Assembly (NCBI GenBank): GCA_022829145.1
Contig: CM040758.1
Span: forward strand, 27,090,575-27,154,574
Direction: 5' to 3'
Length of the DNA stretch: 64,000 nt
Origin: Albula goreensis
Taxonomy: Eukaryota; Chordata; Actinopteri; Albuliformes; Albulidae
Made by a program: the position numbers and the translations under genes. Each line of letters begins with the position of its first letter. The stretch's first letter is position 1. Under the pieces are notes generated by a model, which was not told the DNA's origin, ran no database searches, and worked only from the letters and a program-made list of their open reading frames with translations. This document shows, one piece after another, positions 22,704-34,305 of the stretch.

Positions 22704-25700
22704 GTAAGTATCACTCCTGTTCCTAATCACACACAGAGTCCCTCTCTGTCAGTAACAGAAGGGTCTGAGTGTCTGTATTACAGTAAGTATCACTCCTGTT
22801 CCTAATCACACACAGAGTCCCTCTCTGTCAGTAACAGAAGGGTCTGAGTGTCTGTATTACAGTATCACTCCTGTTCCTAATCACACACAGAGTCCCTCTC
22901 TGTCAGTAACAGAAGGGTCTGAGTGTCTGTATTACAGTATCACTCCTGTTCCTAATCACACACAGAGTCCCTCTCTGTCAGTAACAGAAGGGTCTGAGTG
23001 TCTGTATTTCAGTATCATTCCTGTTCCTAATCACACACAGAGTCCCTCTCTGTCAGTAACAGAAGGGTCTGAGTGTCTGTATTACAGTAAGTATCACTCC
23101 TGTTCCTAATCACACACAGAGACCCTCTCTGTCAGTAACTGAAGGGTCTGAGTGTCTGTATTACAGTATCACTCCTGTTCTTAATCACACACAGAGTCCC
23201 TCTCTGTCAGTAACAGAAGGGTCTGAGTGTCTGTATTACAGTAAGTATCACTCCTGTTCCTAATCACACACAGAGTCCTCTCTGTCAGTAACAGAAGGGT
23301 CTGAGTGTCTGTATTACAGTATCACTCCTGTTCTTAATCACACACAGAGTCCTCTCTGTCAGTAACAGAAGGGTCTGAGTGTCTGTATTACAGTAAGTAT
23401 CACTCCTGTTCCTAATCACACACAGAGTCCCTCTCTGTCAGTAACAGAAGGGTCTGAGTGTCTGTATTACAGTAAGTATCACTCCTGTTCCTAATCACAC
23501 ACAGAGTCCCTCTCTGTCAGTAACAGAAGGGTCTGAGTGTCTGTATTACAGAAAGTATCACTCCTGTTCCTAATCACACACAGAGTCCCTCTCTGTCAGT
23601 AACAGAAGGGTCTGAGTGTCTGTATTACAGTATCACTCCTGTTCCTAATCACACACAGAGTCCCTCTCTGTCAGTAACAGAAGGGTCTGAGTGTCTGTAT
23701 TACAGTAAGTATCACTCCTGTTCCTAATCACACACAGAGTCTCTCTCTGCCAGTAACAGAAGGGTCTGAGTGTCTGTATTACAGTAAGTATCACTCCTGT
23801 TCCTAATCACACACAGAGTCCCTCTCTGTCAGTAACAGAAGGGTCTGAGTGTCTGTATTACAGTAAGTATCACTCCTGTTCCTAATCACACACAGAGTCC
23901 CTCTCTGTCAGTAACAGAAGGGTCTGAGTGTCTGTATTACAGTATCACTCCTGCTCCTTATCACACACAGAGTCCCTGTCTGTCAGTAACAGAAGGGTCT
24001 GAGTGTCTGTATTACAGTAAGTATCACTCCTGTTCCTAATCACACACAGAGTCCCTCTCTGTCAGTAACAGAAGGGTCTGAGTGTCTGTATTACAGAAAG
24101 TATCACTCCTGTTCCTAATCACACACAGAGTCCCTCTCTGTCAGTAACAGAAGGGTCTGAGTGTCTGTATTACAGTATCACTCCTGTTCCTAATCACACA
24201 CAGAGTCCCTCTCTGTCAGTAACAGAAGGATCTGAGTGTCTGTATTACAGTAAGTATCACTCCTGTTCCTAATCACACACAGAGTCCTCTCTGTCAGTAA
24301 CAGAAGGGTCTGAGTGTCTGTATTACAGTATCACTCCTGTTCCTAATCACACACAGAGTCCCTCTCTGTCAGTAACAGAAGGGTCTGAGTGTCTGTATTA
24401 CAGTATCACTCCTGTTCCTAATCACACACAGAGTCCTCTCTGTCAGTAACAGAAGGGTCTGAGTGTCTGTATTGCAGTAAGTATCACTCCTGTTCCTAAT
24501 CACACACAGAGTCCCTCTCTGTCAGTAACAGAAGGGTCTGAGTGTCTGTATTACAGTAAGTATCACTCCTGTTCCTAATCACACACAGAGTCCCTCTCTG
24601 TCAGTAACAGAAGGGTCTGAGTGTCTGTATTACAGTAAGTATCACTCCTGTTCCTAATCACACACAGAGTCCCTCTCTGTCAGTAACAGAAGGGTCTGAG
24701 TGTCTGTATTGCCGTAAGTATCACTCCTGTTCCTAATCACACACAGAGTCCCTCTCTGTCAGTAACAGAAGGGTCTGAGTGTCTGTATTACAGTAAGTAT
24801 CACTCCTGTTCCTAATCACACACAGAGTCCCTCTCTGTCAGTAACAGAAGGGTCTGAGTGTCTGTATTACAGTATCACTCCTGTTCCTAATCACACACAG
24901 AGTCCCTCTCTGTCAGTAACAGAAGGGTCTGAGTGTCTGTATTTCAGTATCATTCCTGTTCCTAATCACACACAGAGTCCCTCTCTGTCAGTAACAGAAG
25001 GGTCTGAGTGTCTGTATTACAGTAAGTATCACTCCTGTTCCTCATCACACACAGAGACCCTCTCTGTCAGTAACAGAAGGGTCTGAGTGTCTGTATTACA
25101 GTAAGTATCACTCCTGTTCCTAATCACACACAGAGGCCCTCTCTGTCAGTAACAGAAGGGTCTGAGTGTCTGTATTGCCGTAAGTATCACTCCTGTTCCT
25201 AATCACACACAGAGTCCCTCTCTGTCAGTAACAGAAGGGTCTGAGTGTCTGTATTACAGTAAGTATCACTCCTGTTCCTAATCACACACAGAGTCCTCTC
25301 TGTCAGTAACAGAAGGGTCTGAGTGTCTGTATTGCCGTAATTATCACTCCTGTTCCTAATCACACACAGAGTCCCTCTCTGTCAGTAACAGAAGGGTCTG
25401 AGTGTATGTATTACAGTAAGTATCACTCCTGTTCCTAATCACACACAGAGTCCCTCTCTGTCAGTAACAGAAGGGTCTGAGTGTCTGTATTGCCGTAAGT
25501 ATCACTCCTGTTCCTAATCACACACAGAGTCCCTCTCTGTCAGTAACAGAAGGGTCTGAGTGTCTGTATTACAGTAAGTATCACTCCTGTTCCTAATCAC
25601 ACAGAGTCCCTCTCTGTCAGTAACAGAAGGGTCTGAGTGTCTGTATTTCAGTATCATTCCTGTTCCTAATCACACACAGAGTCCCTCTCTGTCAGTAACA

Positions 25701-27742
25701 GAAGGGTCTGAGTGTCTGTATTACAGTAAGTATCACTCCTGTTCCTCATCACACACAGAGACCCTCTCTGTCAGTAACAGAAGGGTCTGAGTGTCTGTAT
25801 TACAGAAGGGTATCACTCCTGTTCTTAATCACACACAGAGTCCCTCTCTGTCAGTAACAGAAGGGTCTGAGTGTCTGTATTACAGTAAGTATCACTCCTG
25901 TTCCTAATCACACACAGAGTCCCTCTCTGTCAGTAACAGAAGGGTCTGAGTGTCTGTATTACAGTATCACTCCTGTTCTTAATCACACACAGAGTCCCTC
26001 TCTGTCAGTAACAGAAGGGTCTGAGTGTCTGTATTACAGTAAGTATCACTCCTGTTCCTAATCACACACAGAGTCCCTCTCTGTCAGTAACAGAAGGGTC
26101 TGAGTGTCTGTATTACAGTATCACTCCTGTTCCTAATCACACACAGAGTCCCTCTGTCAGTAACAGAAGGGTCTGAGTGTCTGTATTACAGTATCACTCC
26201 TGTTCCTAATGACACACAGAGTCCCTCTCTGTCAGTAACAGAAGGGTCTGAGTGTCTGTATTACAGTAAGTATCACTCCTGTTCCTAATCACACACAGAG
26301 TCCTCTCTGTCAGTAACAGAAGGGTCTGAGTGTCTGTATTACAGTAAGTATCACTCCTGTTCCTAATCACACACAGAGTCCCTCTCTGTCAGTAACAGAA
26401 GGGTCTGAGTGTCTGTATTACAGTAAGTATCACTCCTGTTCCTAATCACACACAGAGTCCCTCTCTGTCAGTAACAGAAGGGTCTGAGTGTCTGTGTTAC
26501 AGTAAGTATCACTCCTGTTCCTAATCACACACAGAGTCCTCTCTGTCAGTAACAGAAGGGTCTGAGTGTCTGTATTACAGTAAGTATCACTCCTGTTCCT
26601 CATCACACACAGAGTCCCTCTCTGTCAGTAACAGAAGGGTCTGAGTGTCTGTATTACAGTAAGTATCACTCCTGTTCCTAATCACACACAGAGTCCCTCT
26701 CTGTCAGTAACAGAAGGGTCTGAGTGTCTGTATTACAGTAAGTATCACTCCTGTTCCTAATCACACACAGAGTCCTCTCTGTCAGTAACAGAAGGGTCTG
26801 AGTGTCTGTATTACAGTATCACTCCTGTTCCTAATCACACACAGAGTCCCTCTCTGTCAGTAACAGAAGGGTCTGAGTGTCTGTATTACAGTAAGTATCA
26901 CTCCTGTTCCTAATCACACACAGAGTCCTCTCTGTCAGTAACAGAAGGGTCTGAGTGTCTGTATTACAGTAAGTATCACTCCTGTTCCTAATCACACACA
27001 GAGTCCCTCTCTGTTAGTAACAGAAGGGTCTGAGTGTCTGTATTACAGTATCACTCCTGTTCCTAATCACACACAGAGTCCCTCTCTGTCAGTAACAGAA
27101 GGGTCTGAGTGTCTGTATTACAGTAAGTATCACTCCTGTTCCTAATCACACACAGAGTCCTCTCTGTCAGTAACAGAAGGGTCTGAGTGTCTGTATTACA
27201 GTAAGTATCACTCCTGTTCCTAATCACACACAGAGTCCTCTCTGTCAGTAACAGAAGGGTCTGAGTGTCTGTATTACAGTATCACTCCTGTTCCTAATCA
27301 CACACAGAGTCCCTCTCTGTCAGTAACAGAAGGGTCTGAGTGTCTGTATTACAGTAAGTATCACTCCTGTTCCTAATCACACACAGAGTCCTCTCTGTCA
27401 GTAACAGAAGGGTCTGAGTGTCTCTTATTACAGTATCACTCCTGTTCCTAATCACACACAGAGTCCCTCTCTGTCAGTAACAGAAGGGTCTGAGTGTCTG
27501 TATTACAGTATCACTCCTGTTCCTAATCACACACAGAGTCCCTCTCTGTCAGTAACAGAAGGGTCTGAGTGTCTGTATTACAGTAAGTATCACTCCTGTT
27601 CCTAATCACACACAGAGTCCCTCTCTGTCAGTAACAGAAGGGTCTGAGTGTCTGTATTACAGTATCACTCCTGTTCCTAATCACACACAGAGTCCCTCTC
27701 TGTCAGTAACAGAAGGGTCTGAGTGTCTGTATTACAGTAAGT
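22704..27742. repeat. Second intronic minisatellite of the same 75-79 bp unit, about 65 copies
   Basis: The array starts at the donor of TM exon 2. Units match those of 11460-20463. Several units end TATTGCC before the donor (near 24711, 25176, 25334, 25488), like the end of TM exon 2. Others have donor changes (GAAAGTAT near 23552 and 24097). A marked variant, TATTTCAGTATCATTCC, recurs near 23005, 24945 and 25645, so blocks of several units were copied together. Confidence 0.97.
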
Positions 27743-27851
27743 AACTTCATCTTAAATACCTGGTCACATGATCCCATTTCGACTGTGAATGTCTACAGTG
27801 AAGCTTTATCACCTGCATACTGAACTAACTTGGTTGTATTTCTGATTGTAG

Positions 27852-27875
27852 GGAAGAAGAAGCCGATAAATGAAG
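27852..27875 (+). CDS. Receptor gene 1, cytoplasmic exon 1 (24 bp)
   Basis: The acceptor is TGATTGTAG and the donor GTACGTGT, phase 1-1. With the base carried from a TM exon it encodes RKKKPINE, a basic stop-transfer segment expected just inside the membrane. Its upstream flank is similar to that of the exon at 29759, so the two arose by duplication. Confidence 0.75.
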
Positions 27876-28026
27876 GTACGTGTTATTACCATGTGTGTTT
27901 AGCTTTTTGATACAGATGGAACACATTCTCTGAGATGTTCCAGAATGTTCCATAGCTGCTGACCTGGGCTCAGATCTGCTGCCTGAGGCTCTGACGGAGA
28001 GGCTGAATGCTGTAGGATCTGTCACA

Positions 28027-29560
28027 TCAGCACAGAGAGGTTGTGTTAGAGCAGCAGGCTGTGTAGTGTGTGTGGTCATGCTAACGCTTAGAGAAGCACA
28101 GCACAGAGAGGTTGTGTTAGAGCAGTAGGCTGTGTAGCGTGTGTGGTCATGCTAACGCTTAGAGAAGCACAGCACAGAGAGGTTGTGTTAGAGCAGCAGG
28201 CTGTGTAGTGTGTGTGGCCATGCTAACGCTTAGAGAAGCACAGCACAGAGAGGTTGTGTTAGAGCAGCAGGCTGTGTAGTGTGTGTGGCCATGCTAACGC
28301 TTAGAGAAGCACAGCACAGAGAGGTTGTGTTAGAGCAGCAGGCTGTGTAGTGTGTGTGGTCATGCTAACGCTTAGTGAAGCACAGCACAGAGAGGTTGTG
28401 TTAGAGCAGTAGGCTGTGTACTCTGTGTGGTCATGCTAACGCTTAGAGCAGCACAGCACAGAGAGGTTGTGTTAGAGCAGCAGGCTGTGTAGTGTGTGTG
28501 GCCATGCTAACGCTTAGAGAAGCACAGCACAGAGAGGTTGTGTTAGAGCAGCAGGCTGTGTAGCGTGTGTGGTCATGCTAACGCTTAGAGAAGCACAGCA
28601 CAGAGAGGTTGTGTTAGAGCAGCAGGCTGTGTAGTGTGTGTGGTCATGCTAACGCTTAGAGAAGCACAGCACAGAGAGGTTGTGTTAGAGCAGCAGGCTG
28701 TGTAGTGTGTGTGGTCATGCTAACGCTTAGAGAAGCACAGCACAGAGAGGGTGTGTTAGAGCAGCAGGCTGTGTAGTGTGTGTAGTCATGCTAACGCTTA
28801 GCGAAGCACAGCACAGAGAGGTTGTGTTAGAGCAGCAGGCTGTGTAGTGTGTGTGGTCATGCTAACGCTTAGAGAAACACAGCACAGAGAGGTTGTGTTA
28901 GAGCAGCAGGCTGTGTAGTGTGTGTGGTCATGCTAACGCTTAGAGAAACACAGCACAGAGAGGTTGTGTTGGAGCAGCAGGCTGTGTAGCGTGTGTGGTC
29001 ATGCTAACGCTTAGAGAAGCACAGCACAGAGAGGTTTTGTTAGAGCAGCAGGCTGTGTAGTGTGTGTGGTCATGCTAACGCTTAGAGACGCACAGCACAG
29101 AGAGTTTTTGTTAGAGCAGCAGGCTGTGTAGTGTGTGTGGTCTTGCTAACGCTTAGCGAAGCACAGCACAGAGAGGTTGTGTTAGAGCAGCAGGCTGTGT
29201 AGTGTGTGTGGTCATGCTAACGCTTAGAGAAGCACAGCACAGAGAGGTTGTGTTAGAGCAGCAGGCTGTGGTGCGTGTGTGGTCATGCTAACGCTTAGAG
29301 AAGCACAGCACAGAGAGGTTGTGTTAGAGCAGCAGGCTGTGTAGTGTGTGTGGTCATGCTAACACTTAGAGAAGCACAGCACAGAGAGGTTGTGTTAGAG
29401 CAGCAGGCTGTGTCGTGTGTGTGGTCATGTAAACACTTAGAGAAGCACAGCATAGAGAGGTTGTGTTAGAGCAGCAGGCTGTGTAGCGTGTGTGGTCATG
29501 CTAATGCTTAGAGAAGCACAGCAGAGAGAGGTTGTGTTAGAGCTGCAGGCTGTGTAGTGA
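28027..29560. repeat. Intronic minisatellite, 71 bp unit, about 21 copies
   Basis: The unit contains CACAGAGAGGTTGTGTTAGA, GCAGCAGGCTGTGTAGTGTG and CATGCTAACGCTTAG. It fills the intron between cytoplasmic exons 1 and 2. Copies are nearly the same length, with point changes only. Confidence 0.96.
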
Positions 29561-29758
29561 GACTCAAGCTAGTTATTGTGTCATATGTGAGACTCAATCT
29601 TATTACCCTCCAAATGAAACAACGTAAAAAGAGAAAGGAGCTTCAGCTATTCAGTCTCATGTTAGGGGACTGGTCCCACAATCTCATTTTACTCAGATCT
29701 CTTATAGTGAAGCCGTATCACCTGCATGTAGAACTAACTGCTGTATTTCTCATTTTAG

Positions 29759-29788
29759 GGGACACAGAATTTCAGAGAGTCAGCACTG
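29759..29788 (+). CDS. Receptor gene 1, cytoplasmic exon 2 (30 bp)
   Basis: The acceptor is CTCATTTTAG and the donor GTAAGTTG, phase 1-1. It encodes GDTEFQRVST. No tyrosine motif is present. A longer open frame around it (29557-29940) is chance read-through into the introns. Confidence 0.72.
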
Positions 29789-29943
29789 GTAAGTTGTCAT
29801 TGTGTTTGTGTGTATTTTGTGTATTTCTGTGCATGTGTGTATTTGCACATGTGTCCGTGTATGCTTTCAATAACTCTTTCGGTAGATATGCAAGCATGTC
29901 TGTGAATATGTGTGTTTGCGTGCTTTGCACGTGCATGTAGTTA

Positions 29944-30210
29944 CAGTGTCTCTATAACGTTTGGGACAAAGACATGTACAAAAACATGCAACAAAGCACT
30001 AAATATGACTAATTGAGGGAGCATGAATATGGTGTCCTGAAAAGTGGAGAGTATGTGTGCAATGTGTGATGGGTAAATCTGTAAATGTTTTAAAATTCCA
30101 TGACAATCTTCTCTTTACCCACTTGTGAATTGTTGGACTATAAATAACAAGTACAGAGCCAAATGAAGATAAAAATGTGTCTTTGTCCCAAAACGGTATG
30201 GAGTACACTG
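29944..30210. mobile_element. Mariner-like MITE with inverted ends
   Basis: The left end reads CAGTGTCTCTATAACGTTTG then GGACAAAGACATGT. The right end, reverse-complemented, reads CAGTGTACTCCATACCGTTT then TGGGACAAAGACACAT. A TA precedes the left end; the right side has TG, a likely decayed TA target site. About 267 bp long with no coding capacity, it lies in the intron before cytoplasmic exon 3. Confidence 0.75.
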
Positions 30211-30760
30211 TGTGTCTCTGAGTATGTGTGCGTGACTTCACTCTTCACCGTAGAGTGAAGCCCCATCTGCTAAAACTGCATATGGGCTAAAAAACTAAGA
30301 CTGAATTACACATGCTTACCTGTGCTACATTATATGTTCTGTTTCAGGCATTGTCCTTATGCAACATCATCATTTTGTTTCATACCTTGATTTAAATTGA
30401 GTCAGTTTCCAGCTCTTTATGATATCCATTAACAGATGTAATGTTATGGAGCTTACATGACCAATTCACAATAACCTGTGAAATTGATGGAAGACAATTG
30501 ATTTTATTTAATGTGTTTATCTGTTGAACCTCTGAGCTGACCACTCAGTGAGTGTAATATTGGTAAGTTAAAGTTTGATATTGATAAGTTATAACTGAAT
30601 GCTTCTTATGGGTTGATACTGAGAGAGCTGGGTAAAAATGGCTTATAACTCTGTGTTTGTATCTATGAGGTTCTGCTGTATGTGCTGTTCTTTTTATTAA
30701 GCAACAAGGTTAATCTTCATTCCTAAATTTACTGAATGTTTTTTTTTATTTTACCTTAAG

Positions 30761-30819
30761 GAGAAGTGAATTGCGATGAGCCGAAAGTGACTGTAGGAGG
30801 AGACTCAAACAGCGCAGAG
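30761..30819 (+). CDS. Receptor gene 1, cytoplasmic exon 3 (59 bp)
   Basis: The acceptor is TTTTACCTTAAG and the donor GTGAGTGT; it enters in phase 1 and leaves in phase 0. It encodes GEVNCDEPKVTVGGDSNSAE. There is no tyrosine and therefore no ITIM or ITSM motif, unlike signalling SLAM members. Confidence 0.72.
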
Positions 30820-30918
30820 GTGAGTGTAGCATTTGTCTGCTGCTCCTCTTCCTCTCCTCTGTCTGTCGGCCAAGTTTACAAACTTTACCTTTATTCATTC
30901 ACTCTTTTCCTCACACAG

Positions 30919-30939
30919 AACAACTGTGACAGGCTTTAA
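30919..30939 (+). CDS. Receptor gene 1, probable terminal coding exon
   Basis: After a 99-bp intron, a strong acceptor (CTCTTTTCCTCACACAG) leads to NNCDRL and a TAA stop at 30937. An alternative acceptor at 31461-31463 (TTTTAATTTCAG) would meet a TAA as the first codon, ending the protein after NSAE. Both give a short tail. Confidence 0.5.
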   Translation, partial: NNCDRL

Positions 30940-30947
30940 CACAACTG

Positions 30948-31243
30948 TAAGACCTCCGAATGTGACCCCTCACACCTACAACCCAGCACAAAGGCCTCCA
31001 AATTTGACCCTGACAACCTGTAACCCAGCAGGAAGATCTTTGAATGTGACCCCCTCCCAACTACAACCCAACACAAAGGTCTCCAAATTTGACCCTGACC
31101 ACCTGTAACCCAGCAGGAAGATCTCCAGAGGTGACCCCTTGCATCTGTAACCCAACAGGAAGATCTTTAAATGTGACCCCCCTCTCAGCTACAACCCAAC
31201 ACAAAGGTCTTCAAATTTGAACCGTCCTGTTTATAACCCAGAA
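30948..31243. repeat. Short tandem repeat, about 80 bp unit, three copies
   Basis: Repeated blocks carry AACCCAGCACAAAGG, CTCCAAATTTGACCCTGA and AACCCAGCAGGAAGATCT. It probably lies in the 3' untranslated region of gene 1. Confidence 0.8.
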
Positions 31244-31784
31244 TGCAAAAATGTGCGAAATTAATCATACAAATATTCAACATTATAAGGTAAAATTATT
31301 ACATTGTTCATGTTTTTTACTTGCCAAATAATGTAATAATTGCCAGATAATAATAATTATTATCAGTAACCTTTTCTTATGTTATTTAGTAGAAAATGTT
31401 GTTACATTACCCAGCAATGTACTGTGTTATCTGTAGGGTTTCATTTGGTTGTTTTAATTTCAGTAACTCTGTTAAAACTCCAGAGATGATGAAGAAATAC
31501 AGAGAAAGTGAAGCTCTTTTTTCTGTGAAAGTGATGTATTATGTGTTATTGTAAGAGATGAGCAGGTCAGTATCAGTCAGTAGTTACATGTGACAGAGTG
31601 AGACTGTGTGTGTGTGAGAGAATGGAACTGTAAGTGTGTCTCTCTGTGTGTGAAATGTTCTGCTAGATTTTACTCTGTTCTTTTTTAATCTTTTTTATTT
31701 GAAAACCCACTGTGTTTTTTTGCTGGAATTATATGAACATTTTACCACCTTTTAGCCAAATTTGAGAATTGTAGTCTGAGTTGG

Positions 31785-32207
31785 TGTAGCTGATTGGTAA
31801 TGAGCTGAGAGTGAAGGTGCAGCTAATTGATAATGAGCTGAGAGTGAAAGTGCAGCTGATTGGTTAATGAGCTCAGAGTGAAGGTGTAGCTGATTGGTTA
31901 ATGAGCTCAGAGTGAAGGTGTAGCTAATTGGTAATGAGCTGAGAGTGAAAGTGCAGCTGATTGGTAAATGAGCTCAGAGTGAAGGTGTAGCTGATTGGTA
32001 ATGAGCTCAGAGTGAAGGTGTAGCTGATTGGTAATGAGCTGAGAGTGAAAGTGCAGCTGATTGGACAATGAGCTCAGAGTGAAGTTGCATCTTATTGGTT
32101 AATGAGCTCAGAGTGAGGGTGTAGCTGATTGGTTAATGAGTTGGGAGTGAAGGTGTAGCTGATTGGTTAATGAGTTCAGAGTGAAGGTGTAGCTGATTGG
32201 TAAATGG
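31785..32207. repeat. Minisatellite, about 33 bp unit, 12-13 copies, with inverted CCAAT motif
   Basis: The unit contains AGCTGATTGGTTAATGAGCT and CAGAGTGAAGGTGT. The reverse complement of the first part contains AACCAATCAGC, which fits the CCAAT-box (NF-Y) consensus. Confidence 0.93.
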
Positions 32208-32261
32208 GGACTTTGCTGTTCCCTTTAATCCAGAGGCTGAAATAATGTGATTATTATTTCA

Positions 32262-34305
32262 CTTATTACACTGGCAGTGACCCACAGCGTCCAGCAGTGC
32301 CTTTGTTAATAACATTATTACACTGGCAGTGACCCACAGCTCCCAGCAGTGCCTTTGTTAATAACATTATTACACTGGCAGTGACCCACAGCTCCCAGCA
32401 GTGTCTTTGTTAATAACATTATTACACTGGCAGTGACCCACAGCTCCCAGCAGTGCCTTTGTTAATAACATTATTACACTGGCAGTGACCCACAGCTCCC
32501 AGCAGTGCCTTTGACCCACAGCTCCCAGCAGTGTTAATAACATTATTACACTGGCAGTGACCCACAGTGTCCAGCAGTGTCTTTGTTAATAACATTATTA
32601 CACTGGCAGTGACCCACAGCTCCCAGCAGTGCCTTTGTTAATAACATTATTACACTGGCAGTGACCCACAGTGTCCAGCAGTGTCTTTGTTAATAACATT
32701 ATTACACTGGCAGTGACCCACAGCTCCCAGCAGTGCCTTTGTTAATAACATTATTACACTGGCAGTGACCCACAGCGTCCAGCAGTGTCTTTGTTAATAA
32801 CATTATTACACTGGCAGTGACCCACAGCTCCCAGCAGTGCCTTTGTTAATAACATTATTACACTGGCAGTGACCCACAGCTCCCAGCAGTGCCTTTGTTA
32901 ATAACATTATTACACTGGCAGTCACCCACAGTGTCCAGCAGTGTCTTTGTTAATAACATTATTACACTGGCAGTGACCCACAGCTCCCAGCAGTGTCTTT
33001 GTTAATAACATTATTACACTGGCAGTGACCCACAGCTTCCAGCAGTGTCTTTGTTAATAACATTATTACACTGGCAGTGACCCACAGCTCCCAGCAGTGC
33101 CTTTGTTAATAACATTATTACACTGGCAGTGACCCACAGTGTCCAGCAGTGTCTTTGTTAATAACATTATTACACTGGCAGTGACCCACAGCTCCCAGCA
33201 GTGTCTTTGTTAATAACATTATTACACTGGCAGTGACCCACAGTGTCCAGCAGTGTCTTTGTTAATAACATTATTACACTGGCAGTGACCCACAGCGTCC
33301 AGCAGTGCCTTTGTTAATAACATTATTACACTGGCAGTCACCCACAGTGTCCAGCAGTGTCTTTGTTAATAACATTATTACACTGGCAGTGACCCACAGT
33401 GTCCAGCAGTGTCTTTGTTAATAACATTATTACACTGGCAGTGACCCACAGCTCCCAGCAGTGCCTTTGTTAATAACATTATTACACTGGCAGTGACCCA
33501 CAGTGTCCAGCAGTGTCTTTGTTAATAACATTATTACACTGGCAGTGACCCACAGCTCCCAGCAGTGCCTTTGTTAATAACATTATTACACTGGCAGTGA
33601 CCCACAGCGTCCAGCAGTGCCTTTGTTAATAACATTATTACACTGGCAGTGACCCACAGCTCCCAGCAGTGTCTTTGTTAATAACATTATTACACTGGCA
33701 GTGACCCACAGCGTCCAGCAGTGCCTTTGTTAATAACATTATTACACTGGCAGTCACCCACAGTGTCCAGCAGTGCCTTTGTTAATAACATTATTACACT
33801 GGCAGTGACCCACAGCTCCCAGCAGTGCCTTTGTTAATAACATTATTACACTGGCAGTGACCCACAGCTTCCAGCAGTGTCTTTGTTAATAACATTATTA
33901 CACTGGCAGTGACCCACAGTGTCCAGCAGTGTCTTTGTTAATAACATTATTACACTGGCAGTGACCCACAGGTCCCAGCAGTGCCTTTGTTAATAACATT
34001 ATTACACTGGCAGTCACCCACAGTGTCCAGCAGTGTCTTTGTTAATAACATTATTACACTGGCAGTGACCCACAGGTCCCAGCAGTGCCTTTGTTAATAA
34101 CATTATTACACTGGCAGTCACCCACAGTGTCCAGCAGTGTCTTTGTTAATAACATTATTACACTGGCAGTCACCCACAGTGTCCAGCAGTGTCTTTGTTA
34201 ATAACATTATTACACTGGCAGTCACCCACAGTGTCCAGCAGTGTCTTTGTTAATAACATTATTACACTGGCAGTCACCCACAGTTCCAGCAGTGTCTTTG
34301 TTATT
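32262..34305. repeat. Minisatellite, 51-52 bp unit, about 39 copies
   Basis: The unit contains ACATTATTACACTGGCAGTG, ACCCACAGCTCCCAGCAGTG and CCTTTGTTAATA. Two main variants alternate (GCTCCCAGCAG and GTGTCCAGCAG). One partial unit with an internal duplication lies near 32513. Confidence 0.97.

Noticed and set aside
11460..27742. CRISPR-like array of regular repeats
   Set aside because: Units are tandem and contiguous with no unique spacers, in a eukaryotic intron.
32262..34305. GTTAATAAC and CCTTTGTT in every 52-bp unit as transcription-factor sites
   Set aside because: Short degenerate matches fixed by duplication; nothing beyond motif resemblance supports them.
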